From JAGVSR01 sp033765145 (GTDB lineage: Bacteria; Pseudomonadota; Alphaproteobacteria; Rhizobiales; Hyphomicrobiaceae), in the NCBI GenBank assembly GCA_033765145.1, contig JANRIH010000034.1:101327-165326 (forward strand): a stretch of 64,000 nucleotides of DNA, read 5' to 3'. The notes under the pieces were generated by a model. It ran no database searches and had not been told where the DNA came from. It was given only the letters and a program-made list of their open reading frames with translations. Made by a program: the position numbers and the translations under genes. Position 1 is the first letter of the stretch; each line of letters begins with the position of its first letter. Of this stretch, positions 42,767 to 52,143 are shown in pieces.

Positions 42767-43837
42767 TCAGGCCGCCGCCCGGCCGCGCAGACGGCCGACG
42801 GCGTCCCAGAACGCGAACGGTACGCCCGAGAGCAGCACCTTCACGTATCGGCTGTCCTGATAGTCGCCGTTGAGGGACACCCGGGGAAGTGCTGTCGGCG
42901 TCCGGGCATGGCGCGCGTGCACGAGGCCCTTCCGCGTCGTGACGGCGGTTTCGAGACCCGCTTCGGCCGCGAGGCGGAACTCGCGCGGGCCCGCACTGGC
43001 CTCGTCGCCGTACGGGAAGCTGAAATGTCGGACCTTGCGTCCGATCTCGGCTTCGAGACGTGCGATGCTTTCGACGATTTCGGCGCGCGCCTCGTCTTCG
43101 CTCAGCTTGGCGAGCGCCAGATGCCCCTTGGTGTGGGCGGCGAGCGTCACGAGCGGATCGGCGGCCAGTTCGCGGATCTCGTCCCACGTCATCAGGAGAT
43201 CTGCTGCGGCGGCACGGGTATCGATGCCGGCCGATGCCGCGAGTTCGGCGACAATCGCGCGCATCTCGACTTCGGGGAGGGCGCGAAGTTTCCAATAGAC
43301 GCGATGGAACGCCTCGTCCTTTTCCGCGTCGGTTCGGGACACATTGCGCTCTTCGACGCCGCCGATCGCCACGACGACTTCGTCGAGCACGCGGATCGCG
43401 GCTTCGAGATCGAGCCACCAGAGTTCGCCGTCACCGCCCGGATAGTCGGTCGGGATGTAGATCGTGAACGGCAGGCCGTATTTGCGGAAGACCGGCAGCG
43501 CATGGTCGCGGTTGTCGCGATAGCCGTCATCGAAAGTGAAGACTGCGAAGGGCCGCTGGCCAGGCTCGGCGGCGGCTTCCAGGCGCGCGGGCACGTCGTC
43601 GATGGCGATGACGTCGAAGCCCTGCTCGATCACCTGCCGGATGACGGCTTCCAGGAACTCGGGCGTGATTTTCAGGATGCGGTTGGGTTCGAAGGCGCGC
43701 GCAGGCTCGGGGCTCACGTGGTGCAGCGTGAAGATCACCCCGGCGCCACCCGTCAACGGAGCCAGAAACTCGTCGGCGCGCGTGGCATGCATGGCCGAGA
43801 GCGCGGCTTTCAAAAGTGATGTGCCTTTACGGCTCAT
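42767..43837 (-). CDS. Polysaccharide deacetylase (NodB-like)
   Basis: Product of 356 residues with a carbohydrate esterase 4 fold. Motif 1 is FAVFTFDDGYRDN, with the catalytic and metal aspartates, and motif 2 is TLAAHTKGHLALAKLS, where HTxGH carries the metal histidines. RHFSFPYGDE is the motif 3 equivalent. No signal peptide or membrane helix is obvious, so it may act in the cytoplasm or on a membrane-linked intermediate. It lies just downstream of the chain-length gene of the exopolysaccharide locus (244-base gap with a stem-loop) and probably deacetylates a precursor or the polymer. Confidence 0.9.
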   Translation of the reverse strand: MSRKGTSLLKAALSAMHATRADEFLAPLTGGAGVIFTLHHVSPEPARAFEPNRILKITPEFLEAVIRQVIEQGFDVIAIDDVPARLEAAAEPGQRPFAVFTFDDGYRDNRDHALPVFRKYGLPFTIYIPTDYPGGDGELWWLDLEAAIRVLDEVVVAIGGVEERNVSRTDAEKDEAFHRVYWKLRALPEVEMRAIVAELAASAGIDTRAAAADLLMTWDEIRELAADPLVTLAAHTKGHLALAKLSEDEARAEIVESIARLEAEIGRKVRHFSFPYGDEASAGPREFRLAAEAGLETAVTTRKGLVHARHARTPTALPRVSLNGDYQDSRYVKVLLSGVPFAFWDAVGRLRGRAAA

Positions 43838-44027
43838 GGGGTTCCATCCTGAAATATGGCGGGCTAGGCGACGACGCCCGCGCGTCACATCGAACAAGCA
43901 ATGATCGTGCTAACGGCGCCTAACGCGCGCCCGCGACCGCGATCCCACGCGGGAACTGGATTAATGAACGGTAAACGCCGGGGTGCCGTCCTTCGGCATC
44001 GATGCGCAGAAAAGAACGGCGTGCTCT

Positions 44028-44053
44028 CCGGATTGCGCAATGCGCAAATCCGG
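44028..44053 (-). terminator. Stem-loop after the chain-length determinant gene
   Basis: CCGGATT at 44028-44034 pairs with AATCCGG at 44047-44053; the inner GCGCA/TGCGC pairs continue the stem. It is located 29 bases past the stop of the minus-strand gene at 44082, with TTCTTTTCT about 15 bases further on that strand. Confidence 0.45.
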
Positions 44054-44081
44054 GGCCTCCACCAGTCGCTCGCCGGCACCT

Positions 44082-46364
44082 TCACCGGCCGACGGCGCGG
44101 GCCAGGCGCTCGTGCGGAACCGTGACCGGCTGAGCCCGCTCGTAGCGCACGACGTCGATGTCGGCGACATCGAACCCAAGATACATCCCCGCCTTGTCTC
44201 CGGCGTCCGCGCCGAACCGCACCGTCTCGCCGACGAGAACGCCCGTGTCGATCCGCCCCTCGATCGTCTCGAACAGCACGCGCGTCGGCTCGTAGCGGCC
44301 CGCGATGACGATATGATCGTAGGCTTCGTCGAGAGCATCGAGGACGAGATTGATGCGGTCGGGATCGAGGCGTGTCCCGGGCAAGAGCTTCAGGCTCCCG
44401 GCCGCGATGATGTGGGCATCGCTGTCAGACAGGCGACGCACGACATCGACGAACGTCGCGCCGCCTTCGAGCAGCTCGCCCATGCCGGCCCCGGCCTCTA
44501 TTCCAGCACTGTCCGCAACGCCCTTGCCTTCCGGCGACCAGTCGATCAGCACGACGCTGTAGCCGCATTCCGACAGTTCCTTCGCCGCCTCGATGGCGAT
44601 CGCGGAAACGGGAACGAGACCCGTCTCGCCCGCGATCATGGTGCGATAGCCGTTGCCGCCACTGGCGTTGCCGATGATGCGGCTTGCGAGCGTCGCGATG
44701 CTCGCGACGCGCGCGACGGCGCCTTCGTCCTGGCCGAGATCGCGGGCGGGACCCTGGACTGCCCCCTGAATTGCGGCGGGGGCGGCATCCGTCACGGCCT
44801 TCGTCTCGGCCACGACGGCGACGGGACGCGCAAGGATGGGTTCGACCTTTTGGGCGGCCGGCATCTTCGGTACCGGCGTCGCCGTGTTCGCGACCGTCGG
44901 CTTCGTCACGACGGCGGGTCTGGTTTCCCGGGGCGCCCTGCCGGTCGCGTCGATTTCGTCCTCGGACTTCCGCGCGCCGCGGAGGAGAGCGCCGGTCACG
45001 ACGATCGCGAGACCGAACAACAGGGTCGCGAAGGCGACGAGACCCGCGTAGGCGCCCTTCTTGGGATAGACCGGCACGCTTGCGGCGCGGGCGCTCGAAA
45101 CGATCTGCGCCTCGACGGGCACGGTGCGGCTGTCGGATTTAGCGCGGTTGGCTTCGAACTGAGCGACGAGGCGTTCGAGTTCCTGCCGCTTGGACTTCGC
45201 CTCGTCCTCGAGTTGGCGGAGCTTCACCTGGTCGGGGCCCGTGTCGACAATCCGCGACTTGACGGTCGCGATGCTCTTTTTTATTTCCTCGTGCCGCAGC
45301 GCCGTGACCTTGGCTTCTTTTTCAAGACCCGCGACCACCTTGGCGATCTCGTCTGCGATCTGCTTCTTGAGACCGCTCAACTCCGACTGAAGCTGTCGCA
45401 TCCGCGGATGTCCAGGAAGGAGCGTCGCGGACAGCTCCGAAATCTGGCGTTCGAGGCGCACGCGCTCCTGTACGATGTTCTGGAGGAGCGGCGAGCGCTG
45501 AACCTCGGGCAGCACGTCGGCACTTCCTTTGCCGGCGAGTTCACGCGCCGAGCGGACGCGGGCGTCCGCCTCGCTCTTCGCTGCTTCGACGCGCGTCAGC
45601 TCCTGTGTGAGTTCAGCGAGCTGCTGTTCGGTCAGGCTCTGCTGCTCGCGGCCGCCCTTGAAGATGTTCGCTTCGGCGCGGAACTTTTCGATCGCGGCAT
45701 CGGCAGTGGCCACCTCAGTGCGCAGTTTCGCGACCTTCGGTTCGAGCGCCTTCTGCACCTCGTCGGTTTCGGAAATCGTCTTGGCGGCCAGGCTCTCGCG
45801 ATAGCTTTCCGCGAGCCCGTTCGCGACCCTCGCCGCGAGTTCGGCATCCATCGACGTGAACCGGATCGCGATCGAGCGGCTTTCCTTCGGCGAATAGACT
45901 TCGAGGCGATCATTGAAGCTCGCCATCACGCGATCGCGCTCGCTCTCGCCGTCGCGCGGCACGCCGATGCCGATCATTCTGAGAAGGCCGCTCATCTGAT
46001 CGGCCGGTCCGAGGGCGGGGTTGAATTCGCGCCGATCCGCGAGCTTCATTTCGAAGGCGAGGCGCTCTCCGAGTTCGGGGGCCATCAGGGCGCGGACGTG
46101 CGTGTTGATCGCCTCCTTGTCCATGCGGACGGAGACGGTATCGGGACCCGCACCATCTCGCGCCGGCCCCGCAAACGGATTTGTGACCCCTTTGGCCGAG
46201 ACTTCGAGTTGCGCCTCCGACTGGTAGCGCGGCGCGACCATCGACAAAGCGAAATAGGTCGCGCCCGCGGTCACGGCCGAGAGAACGAGCAGCTTTGGAA
46301 TACTCCGGACGACAGCCCGACCGATCGGCGCGAGTTCGATATCGTCGGGATTGGCTCTGGTCAT
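44082..46364 (-). CDS. Polysaccharide chain-length/co-polymerase protein with degenerate kinase domain
   Basis: Product of 760 residues of the Wzc/GumC plan. The Wzz domain (about 10-120) starts with a transmembrane helix (LLVLSAVTAGATYFALSMVAP) followed by YQSEAQLEVSAKG. A long periplasmic coiled coil runs from about 190 to 410, with a second transmembrane helix near 440-460. The C-terminal domain (about 565-740) matches the position of the BY-kinase: AAKELSECGYSVVLIDWSPEGKGVADSAG aligns with Walker A', but the Walker A lysine is missing (IAGETGLVPVSAIAIEAA), and there is no tyrosine cluster at the end. It is therefore unlikely to bind ATP normally. ATG 46364, preceded by GGAAGAAG, was preferred over 46397. 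It is divergent from the Wza-like gene. Confidence 0.85.
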   Translation of the reverse strand: MTRANPDDIELAPIGRAVVRSIPKLLVLSAVTAGATYFALSMVAPRYQSEAQLEVSAKGVTNPFAGPARDGAGPDTVSVRMDKEAINTHVRALMAPELGERLAFEMKLADRREFNPALGPADQMSGLLRMIGIGVPRDGESERDRVMASFNDRLEVYSPKESRSIAIRFTSMDAELAARVANGLAESYRESLAAKTISETDEVQKALEPKVAKLRTEVATADAAIEKFRAEANIFKGGREQQSLTEQQLAELTQELTRVEAAKSEADARVRSARELAGKGSADVLPEVQRSPLLQNIVQERVRLERQISELSATLLPGHPRMRQLQSELSGLKKQIADEIAKVVAGLEKEAKVTALRHEEIKKSIATVKSRIVDTGPDQVKLRQLEDEAKSKRQELERLVAQFEANRAKSDSRTVPVEAQIVSSARAASVPVYPKKGAYAGLVAFATLLFGLAIVVTGALLRGARKSEDEIDATGRAPRETRPAVVTKPTVANTATPVPKMPAAQKVEPILARPVAVVAETKAVTDAAPAAIQGAVQGPARDLGQDEGAVARVASIATLASRIIGNASGGNGYRTMIAGETGLVPVSAIAIEAAKELSECGYSVVLIDWSPEGKGVADSAGIEAGAGMGELLEGGATFVDVVRRLSDSDAHIIAAGSLKLLPGTRLDPDRINLVLDALDEAYDHIVIAGRYEPTRVLFETIEGRIDTGVLVGETVRFGADAGDKAGMYLGFDVADIDVVRYERAQPVTVPHERLARAVGR

Positions 46365-46543
46365 CGGTCTTCTTCCGCTTTCAGGGGCCGCCGGCACGAG
46401 TGCGTCGTCACGCGTGGCGCGGCTTCAGTGAGGGTCCGGCACACTGTCCCGTATCAGATGAGCGGTAAGCATTCCCTTAAGGCGTACCAAACGGGGACGC
46501 GGATTGAGCGTTTGTTAACCCCGGGGCGCTAGAACCAAATCCC

Positions 46544-47266
46544 ATGTCATTGGTTCCTTGGGTTTCATTCCGCATGCGCCTGTGGCCGAAGCGCCGTTCA
46601 TTCGTCTGTCTCGTGGTCCTGGCCACGGCAGCGCTCGGCGGCTGTGCGGGCGGACCGGGTGCCTATATGCCCGACATCGCCTTCGATCCGACGCCCTACG
46701 CCGGACCCGACGCCGGCCCCGAAGTCGCCGAAGCGATAACGTGGGGCGAGCCGCCGGTCGTGCCCGCCGGTTTCGACGGCGGCCCGAGGGCGGTCGCGGA
46801 AACAGACGGCCCCTACCTTCTCGACACCGGCGACCGGCTGCGCGTTTTCGTCTATGGGCAGCCCAATCTTTCGCGCGGCTATACGGTCGATCACGAGGGC
46901 TTCATCACGGTGCCGCTCATCGGCAACGTGCACGCGCGCGGGCTCACGACGCGCGATCTCGAAGGCAAGATCCGGGCGCGGCTCGGCGCGGAATTCGTCC
47001 GCGACCCGCAAGTCACCGTCGACGTGCAACAGAACCGGCCGTTCTTCATCCATGGCGAAGTGAAGACGGCGGGCCAGTACCCCTACGTTTCCGGCATGAC
47101 GGTCGAGACGGCGATCGCGATCGCAGGGGGGTATTCGGAGCGCGCGAGCGACCGCAAATTCCGGATCACGCGGCGGATCAACGGGTTCGTCGAAATCGTC
47201 GAGGCGCCGGCCGACTACGTCGTTAAGCCGGGTGACACCATCTTCGTGTACGAACGTTTCCTCTGA
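46544..47266 (+). CDS. Polysaccharide export lipoprotein (Wza/GumB-like)
   Basis: Outer-membrane export protein of 240 residues, smaller than Wza. A lipoprotein signal peptide ends at the lipobox LGGC (cysteine at about residue 34). The poly-export domain starts with PYLLDTGDRLRVFVYGQPNLSRGYTVDHEGFITVPLIGNVHARGLTTRDLEGKI, and a SLBB-type domain follows (FFIHGEVKTAGQYPYVSGMTVETAIAIAGGYSERASDRKFRITR). It ends VKPGDTIFVYERFL. It diverges from the chain-length protein with which it would form the trans-envelope export path. The GT4 gene begins 38 bases after its stop. Confidence 0.93.
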   Translation: MSLVPWVSFRMRLWPKRRSFVCLVVLATAALGGCAGGPGAYMPDIAFDPTPYAGPDAGPEVAEAITWGEPPVVPAGFDGGPRAVAETDGPYLLDTGDRLRVFVYGQPNLSRGYTVDHEGFITVPLIGNVHARGLTTRDLEGKIRARLGAEFVRDPQVTVDVQQNRPFFIHGEVKTAGQYPYVSGMTVETAIAIAGGYSERASDRKFRITRRINGFVEIVEAPADYVVKPGDTIFVYERFL

Positions 47267-47303
47267 GCCGCGTTTGTCGGCTCGGAGCCGGAGCGTCGGT
47301 CGG

Positions 47304-48437
47304 ATGGCCAAGTCTTCACGAATTCTTCACGTCATGCGCGCGCCGGTCGGCGGGCTCTTCCGGCACGTGCTCGACCTTTCGCGCGCCCAGGCCGAGCAAG
47401 GGCACGAAGTCGGTCTCATCGCCGACAGCAACGCGATCGACGCGCTGACCGATCTGAAGCTCGCCGATGTCGCTCCCCATCTCGCTCTCGGCGTCAACCG
47501 CATTCATATGGGCCGCAAGCCCGGCATCGGCGACTTCACGGCGACCCAGGCGGTCGCGGGCGTAATCCGCCGCCTTTCGCCCGACGTCGTACACGGGCAC
47601 GGCGCCAAGGGCGGGCTCTACGCGCGGCTCGCAACCAGGCTCTGCCAGCGATCGAGCCCTCGGCGCCCGCGGGTCTTCTATACGCCGCACGGCGGCACGC
47701 TCAATTTCAGGCCGGGCACATTCGAAGCCCGCGTCTATCTCGGCGTCGAGCGCGTTCTGGCAGCGATGACGAGCGGGATCATCTTCGAGAGCGATTTCGC
47801 GCGGCGCGCATTCGCAGACCGGATCGGCCTCGCAGACGTCGCGTGGCGGGTCGTGCCGAATGGACTCCGGCCTCAGGATTTCACGCCGCACACCGCGCAG
47901 CCGGACGCGGCGGACATCGTCTTCATCGGCGAATTGCGGGACATCAAGGGCGTCGACGTGCTTCTGACCGCCATCGCCGCACTCAATCGCGACCGCACGA
48001 CGACCGCTGTCATCGTGGGCTCGGGACCAGACGGAGAACGCCTTAAGGGACTCGCTCATTCGCTGGGGCTTGCCGATCGCGTTCGGTTCCCCGGCGCGCT
48101 GCCGGCCCGCGACGCACTCCCTCTCGGGCGGCTGCTCGTCGTGCCGTCGCTCAAGGAGAGCTTCCCTTACGTTGTCCTCGAAGGTGCGGCCGCGGGACTT
48201 CCGCTCGTTGCGACGGATGTCGGCGGCATTCCCGAAATCGTGCGCGGCACCGACACCTCGCTCATCCCGGCAGGAGACGCGAAAGCCCTTAGGGATGCGC
48301 TGGCGGTCGCCGTTTCGGAGCGGGACGCAGCGCTCGCCCGCGCCCGTCGCTTGCGGGAGACGGTCGCCAGCCAGTTCACCGTCGAACGGATGACACGGGA
48401 CATCCTCGGCTTTTACGCCGAAGCGAAGGCCGCTTAA
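47304..48437 (+). CDS. Glycosyltransferase family 4
   Basis: GT-B glycosyltransferase of 377 residues. The N-terminal domain has ILHVMRAPVGGLFRHVLDLSRAQAEQGHEVGLIAD and VVHGHGAKGGLYARLATRL. The C-terminal nucleotide-sugar domain includes IVFIGELRDIKGVDVLLTAIAAL, VIVGSGPDGERLKGLAHSLGLADRVRFPGALP and the SLKESFPYVVLEGAAAGLPLVATDVGGIPEIV motif, with the E-x7-E pair of GT4 retaining enzymes. No membrane helix is present. It follows the export lipoprotein gene and probably adds a sugar to the lipid-linked repeat unit. Confidence 0.92.
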   Translation: MAKSSRILHVMRAPVGGLFRHVLDLSRAQAEQGHEVGLIADSNAIDALTDLKLADVAPHLALGVNRIHMGRKPGIGDFTATQAVAGVIRRLSPDVVHGHGAKGGLYARLATRLCQRSSPRRPRVFYTPHGGTLNFRPGTFEARVYLGVERVLAAMTSGIIFESDFARRAFADRIGLADVAWRVVPNGLRPQDFTPHTAQPDAADIVFIGELRDIKGVDVLLTAIAALNRDRTTTAVIVGSGPDGERLKGLAHSLGLADRVRFPGALPARDALPLGRLLVVPSLKESFPYVVLEGAAAGLPLVATDVGGIPEIVRGTDTSLIPAGDAKALRDALAVAVSERDAALARARRLRETVASQFTVERMTRDILGFYAEAKAA

Positions 48438-48549
48438 TTCATTTTTGACCACATGGGACGCGGATGCGGGCCGCGCGTCCGCATTAACCGGATCTGGCAC
48501 GAGGGCTGCTTCCGACGCCCTACGATCACCAGACCCGGACAAACATCAG

Positions 48550-50070
48550 ATGTCTCAGAACGCCCGCACCCTTCCCGCCGCCGACGGACCCGCCCCCGCG
48601 GCGATCAATATCCTCTCGGTGCCGCGCCTCGCGGACACCTGGCTCCCGGGCCGGCAGAGCCTCGTCTCGGCGCGCGTTCTCTCCGGCGCCGTCCGCCTCC
48701 TCGATGCCGCGCTCGCCATCGCCGCCGGGCTTCTCACAGGACTTCTATATGTCTCCGCGCCGATCCTGACGCGCGACTGGGACTACGCGATCGTGCTCGC
48801 CTTCGCGGGCGTCCTAACCGTCGGTGTCCTGCAGGCCCTTGGCCTCTACCGTTCCGACAAGTTCGCGAGCCCCATCGCCCAGCTTCCGCGCATCGCGGCG
48901 GGCTGGACGCTGACACTCGGCCTCGTCGCAGTGTCGCTCGTGCTCTTCAAGATGGCCGCGGAATTCTCGCGCGTGTGGCTCGCCATGTGGCTGCTGACGG
49001 GCGGCGTCGCGCTCATGGCCGGCCGTCTCGCGGTGGCACACACGGTCCGCGCGCTCGCCCAGGACGGACGCCTCTATCGCCGCGCAGTCATATACGGGGC
49101 TGGGCCCGTGTCCGAGGACGTGATCCGGCAGCTCGAACGAGACGCCGGTCTCGACATCCGCATTTCCGGCATTTTCGACGACCGGAGCGATGCTCAGCGC
49201 GCGCCGCGCCTCATCGCCGGCTATCCGCGCCTCGGCGGTATCGAGGACCTCATCCAGCTCGGCCGTGACAGCCGCATCGATCTCGTCATCGTCGCCTTGC
49301 CGATCGCGGGCGAAGCGCGCCTCTCGCACATCATCACCCGCCTCTCAGTGCTCCCGGTCGATATCAAGCTGCCGGCGCGCGCCACAGCGATCCGCTTTTC
49401 TCCCAAGACCTACAGCCATGTCGGCTCGGTCGCGATGATCGATCTCTACGACAAGCCGATCACGGACTGGGGTGTCGTCTCGAAGTGGCTGTTCGACAAG
49501 GCGTTCGCGCTCGCGGCGCTCGTTGCCCTCGCCCCCGTCATGGCCGCCGTCGCGCTCGCCGTTCGCCTCGACAGCCGCGGGCCCATCTTCTTCCGCCAGA
49601 AGCGCTACGGCTTCAACAATGAGATGATCGAGGTTCTCAAGTTCCGCTCGATGTATGTCGACCGGTGCGATGCAGCGGCGGCGAAGCTCGTCACCAAGGA
49701 CGACCCGCGCGTGACGCCGGTCGGCCGATTCATCCGCAAGACGAGCCTCGACGAACTGCCGCAGCTTCTGAACGTCCTCACTGGGCAGCTTTCGCTTGTC
49801 GGACCCCGGCCGCACGCGGTCGCCGCCAAAGCGGAGGACCGGCTCTATCAGGATGTCGTCGACGGCTACTTCGCGCGCCACAAGGTGAAGCCCGGCATCA
49901 CGGGATGGGCGCAGATCCACGGCTGGCGTGGGGAAACGGACACGCGCGAGAAGATCGAGAAGCGCGTCGAGCACGACCTCTACTATATCGAGAACTGGTC
50001 GGTGCTGCTCGACCTCTACATTCTCTTCCGTACGCCGCTCTCGCTTCTGAAGACCGAGAATGCGTATTGA
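48550..50070 (+). CDS. Undecaprenyl-phosphate sugar phosphotransferase (WcaJ/PssY-like)
   Basis: Integral membrane priming enzyme of 506 residues. It starts the repeat unit by transferring a sugar phosphate to undecaprenyl phosphate. Several N-terminal helices lie at about 45-160, then a Rossmann-like middle domain (RRAVIYGAGPVSEDVIRQL, FDDRSDAQRAPRLIAGYPRLGGIEDL). The bacterial sugar-transferase core contains FDKAFALAALVALAPVMAAVALAVRLDSRGPIFFRQKRYGFNNEMIEVLKFRSM, KTSLDELPQLLNVLTGQLSLVGPRPHAV, and PGITGWAQIHGWRGETDTREKIEKRVEHDLYYIENWS. The start at 48550 has no good ribosome site, and the in-frame ATG at 48445 gives an alternative longer form. Confidence 0.93.
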   Translation: MSQNARTLPAADGPAPAAINILSVPRLADTWLPGRQSLVSARVLSGAVRLLDAALAIAAGLLTGLLYVSAPILTRDWDYAIVLAFAGVLTVGVLQALGLYRSDKFASPIAQLPRIAAGWTLTLGLVAVSLVLFKMAAEFSRVWLAMWLLTGGVALMAGRLAVAHTVRALAQDGRLYRRAVIYGAGPVSEDVIRQLERDAGLDIRISGIFDDRSDAQRAPRLIAGYPRLGGIEDLIQLGRDSRIDLVIVALPIAGEARLSHIITRLSVLPVDIKLPARATAIRFSPKTYSHVGSVAMIDLYDKPITDWGVVSKWLFDKAFALAALVALAPVMAAVALAVRLDSRGPIFFRQKRYGFNNEMIEVLKFRSMYVDRCDAAAAKLVTKDDPRVTPVGRFIRKTSLDELPQLLNVLTGQLSLVGPRPHAVAAKAEDRLYQDVVDGYFARHKVKPGITGWAQIHGWRGETDTREKIEKRVEHDLYYIENWSVLLDLYILFRTPLSLLKTENAY

Positions 50071-50212
50071 ATTGGGACGCAGATCAACGCGTCATTCGCC
50101 ACGTTGAGACGTCGCCCGCTTGATGGACGCATCAACAGTCTGCGAATGAAGTCGGGGCGCGAGTCTTGCTTCTCATGGGACATCGCAACGCGAGCCCCGT
50201 GAGAGCGTCCCG

Positions 50213-51490
50213 ATGACCACCGCCGCCATCCCATTCGATCTCGTTCCGACGCAAATTCCGACGGTCCGGGGCCGTGTGTCGCCGTCTGCCCGTCCCATGA
50301 GCGCGGTGCACTGGCTGGCGCTCGCGGCGGTCTGGCTCACGTTTGCCGCGAGTGGTGTCGTCTTTTCTGAACCCGCGCCGGTCGACGTGCTCGGGATTGG
50401 GCTCTGCGTCCTCCTCCCGCTCATCGGACTCGTCGCCGTCTCGCCGATGTTGCTCGGCTATCTCGCCGTCTGGCTTGTCGCTGCGAGCGGAGCGTTCCTC
50501 GCCGCCTCGTTCTCACGCGACATCGGCGACTCCACGATCCACACGACCGTCTCGCTCTACCTCTATGTCCATTCTTTCGTGATCGCGGCGTTCGTCGCGA
50601 AGCGCCCGGAGCGACACGTCACGATCATCATGACGGCCTGGCTCGCGGCGGCACTGGTCGCAGCGACGGCCGGCGTCATCGGCTACTTCGGCCTCCTGCC
50701 GGGCTCTGAGATCTTCACGAAGTTCGGCCGAGCGGCCGGGACGTTCAAGGACCCGAACGTCTTCGGTCCATTCCTCGTGCCGCCGCTTCTCTTCTGCCTC
50801 CACACAGCGATCAACGGATCGGCAGCGAGGGCTATTCTCGCGCTCGGCGTCAGCGGTTTTCTCGCGGTCGCCGTTCTCCTCAGCTTCTCGCGCGGCGCGT
50901 GGATGGTGCTGGCCCTTTCAACGGTCGTCTACGCCTGGCTCAGCTACGTGACGGCGTCGACCAATCGTCAGCGCCTGCGCATCATCGGGCTCGGCCTCGC
51001 CGCTGTCGGCGTCGGCGCGCTCGCGGTCTTCGCCGCCCTCCAGATCGACGGCGTTTCCGACCTTCTTGCCCAGCGCGCGAGCATGACGCAGAGCTACGAC
51101 GTCGGGCCCGACGGCCGCTTCGGCGGCCAGCAGAAGGCGATCGGCCTCATCCTCGACCACCCGCTCGGTATCGGCGCGCAGCAGTTCGCGCCGGTCTACC
51201 ATCACGAGGAAGTCCACAACGTCTTCCTCAGCATCGTGCTCAACGCGGGCTGGCTCGGCGGGGGGATGTACTGGATCGCTGTCGCGCTCACGATCGTGCT
51301 CGGCGCGCGCCACGTGCTCAGGGCGTCGGCGATGCGGCCGATGTTCATCATCGCGTACGCGACGTTCCTTGCGACGGCGCTCGAAGGCTTCATCATCGAC
51401 AGCGACCACTGGCGACACTTCTACGTGCTGATGGCGCTCGTCTGGGGCCTCATGGCGGCCCGGCGGACCGATGCCGCGCACGATACCTGA
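50213..51490 (+). CDS. O-antigen-ligase-like membrane protein
   Basis: Polytopic membrane protein of 425 residues with about eleven hydrophobic segments. The diagnostic part is the periplasmic loop with GRAAGTFKDPNVFGPFLVPPLLF (an N-x-F-G pattern of Wzy_C/O-antigen ligase proteins), the LLSFSRGAWMVL helix, and LGIGAQQFAPVYHHEEVHNVFLSIVLNAGWLGG with the conserved HNxFLxxxxExG-type motif. It may polymerise or ligate the exopolysaccharide made by the neighbouring enzymes. It is the last gene of the plus-strand exopolysaccharide run. No Wzx flippase gene is seen in the window. Confidence 0.88.
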   Translation: MTTAAIPFDLVPTQIPTVRGRVSPSARPMSAVHWLALAAVWLTFAASGVVFSEPAPVDVLGIGLCVLLPLIGLVAVSPMLLGYLAVWLVAASGAFLAASFSRDIGDSTIHTTVSLYLYVHSFVIAAFVAKRPERHVTIIMTAWLAAALVAATAGVIGYFGLLPGSEIFTKFGRAAGTFKDPNVFGPFLVPPLLFCLHTAINGSAARAILALGVSGFLAVAVLLSFSRGAWMVLALSTVVYAWLSYVTASTNRQRLRIIGLGLAAVGVGALAVFAALQIDGVSDLLAQRASMTQSYDVGPDGRFGGQQKAIGLILDHPLGIGAQQFAPVYHHEEVHNVFLSIVLNAGWLGGGMYWIAVALTIVLGARHVLRASAMRPMFIIAYATFLATALEGFIIDSDHWRHFYVLMALVWGLMAARRTDAAHDT

Positions 51491-51538
51491 GCGGCAGCGC
51501 GTACTGCGCCGCCGCTCGTCCCGTGGGTTTTGGACCGA

Positions 51539-52033
51539 TCAGTCGTCGTGGCCGTTGGCGGAATCCGCATTCAAGAGGCCGTAGTTCTCGACGCCGATGC
51601 GCGCGATGAGATCGAGCTGCGTTTCGAGGAAGTCGTGATGACCTTCCTCGTCCTTCAGAAGGTCCTCGAACAGGTTCATGGTCACGTAGTCGCCGTGCGC
51701 GCGACAGACGTCGCGACCGCGCGCGTAGGTTTCGAGCGCGATCTTCTCGCCCTTCAAGTCGCATTCGAGGACTTCCTTGATGTCCTCGCCAATCATGAGC
51801 GGCGCGACGTGCTGCAGATTGGGATGGCCTTCGAGATAGATGATGCGGTCGATGATCTTGTCGGCGTGCTGCATCTCCTCGATCGATTCCGCACGCTCCT
51901 TCTTGGCAAGCTTCGTGTAGCCCCAGTTGTGAAGAAGGCGGTAGTGGAGCCAGTATTGGTTCACTGCGCCGAGTTCGAGCTTCAGGCTTTCGTTCAGTAT
52001 TTCGATAATCTCTTTGTTGCCCTTGCCCTTCAT
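51539..52033 (-). CDS. bfr: Bacterioferritin
   Basis: Heme-containing ferritin subunit of 164 residues that stores iron in a 24-mer. The ferroxidase ligands fit the expected positions: Glu20, Glu53 and His56 in SIEEMQHADK, Glu95, and Glu129/His132 in DEEGHHDFLE. Met54 is the heme ligand position. The ATG at 52033 has GGTGAG five bases upstream and gives the normal N-terminus MKGKGNKEIIEILNESL. It is preceded by the Bfd gene (110-base gap) on the same strand. Confidence 0.96.
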   Translation of the reverse strand: MKGKGNKEIIEILNESLKLELGAVNQYWLHYRLLHNWGYTKLAKKERAESIEEMQHADKIIDRIIYLEGHPNLQHVAPLMIGEDIKEVLECDLKGEKIALETYARGRDVCRAHGDYVTMNLFEDLLKDEEGHHDFLETQLDLIARIGVENYGLLNADSANGHDD

Positions 52034-52143
52034 CAATCTCACCATGCGTTGTCGGTTGTGCAAAATCTCCTCACGGGACCGCTGGCGGCCCCGGGCGGAG
52101 AAACGATGGCGATGATTATAGGCCGGTGATGTCGATTGCGCGA

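Noticed and set aside
43983..46532. An 849-codon open frame on the plus strand opposite the chain-length protein gene
   Set aside because: It is the antisense frame of a well-supported Wzz/BY-kinase-type gene; its composition (Arg, His and Asp rich without hydrophobic segments) matches no domain and is typical of shadow frames in high-GC DNA.
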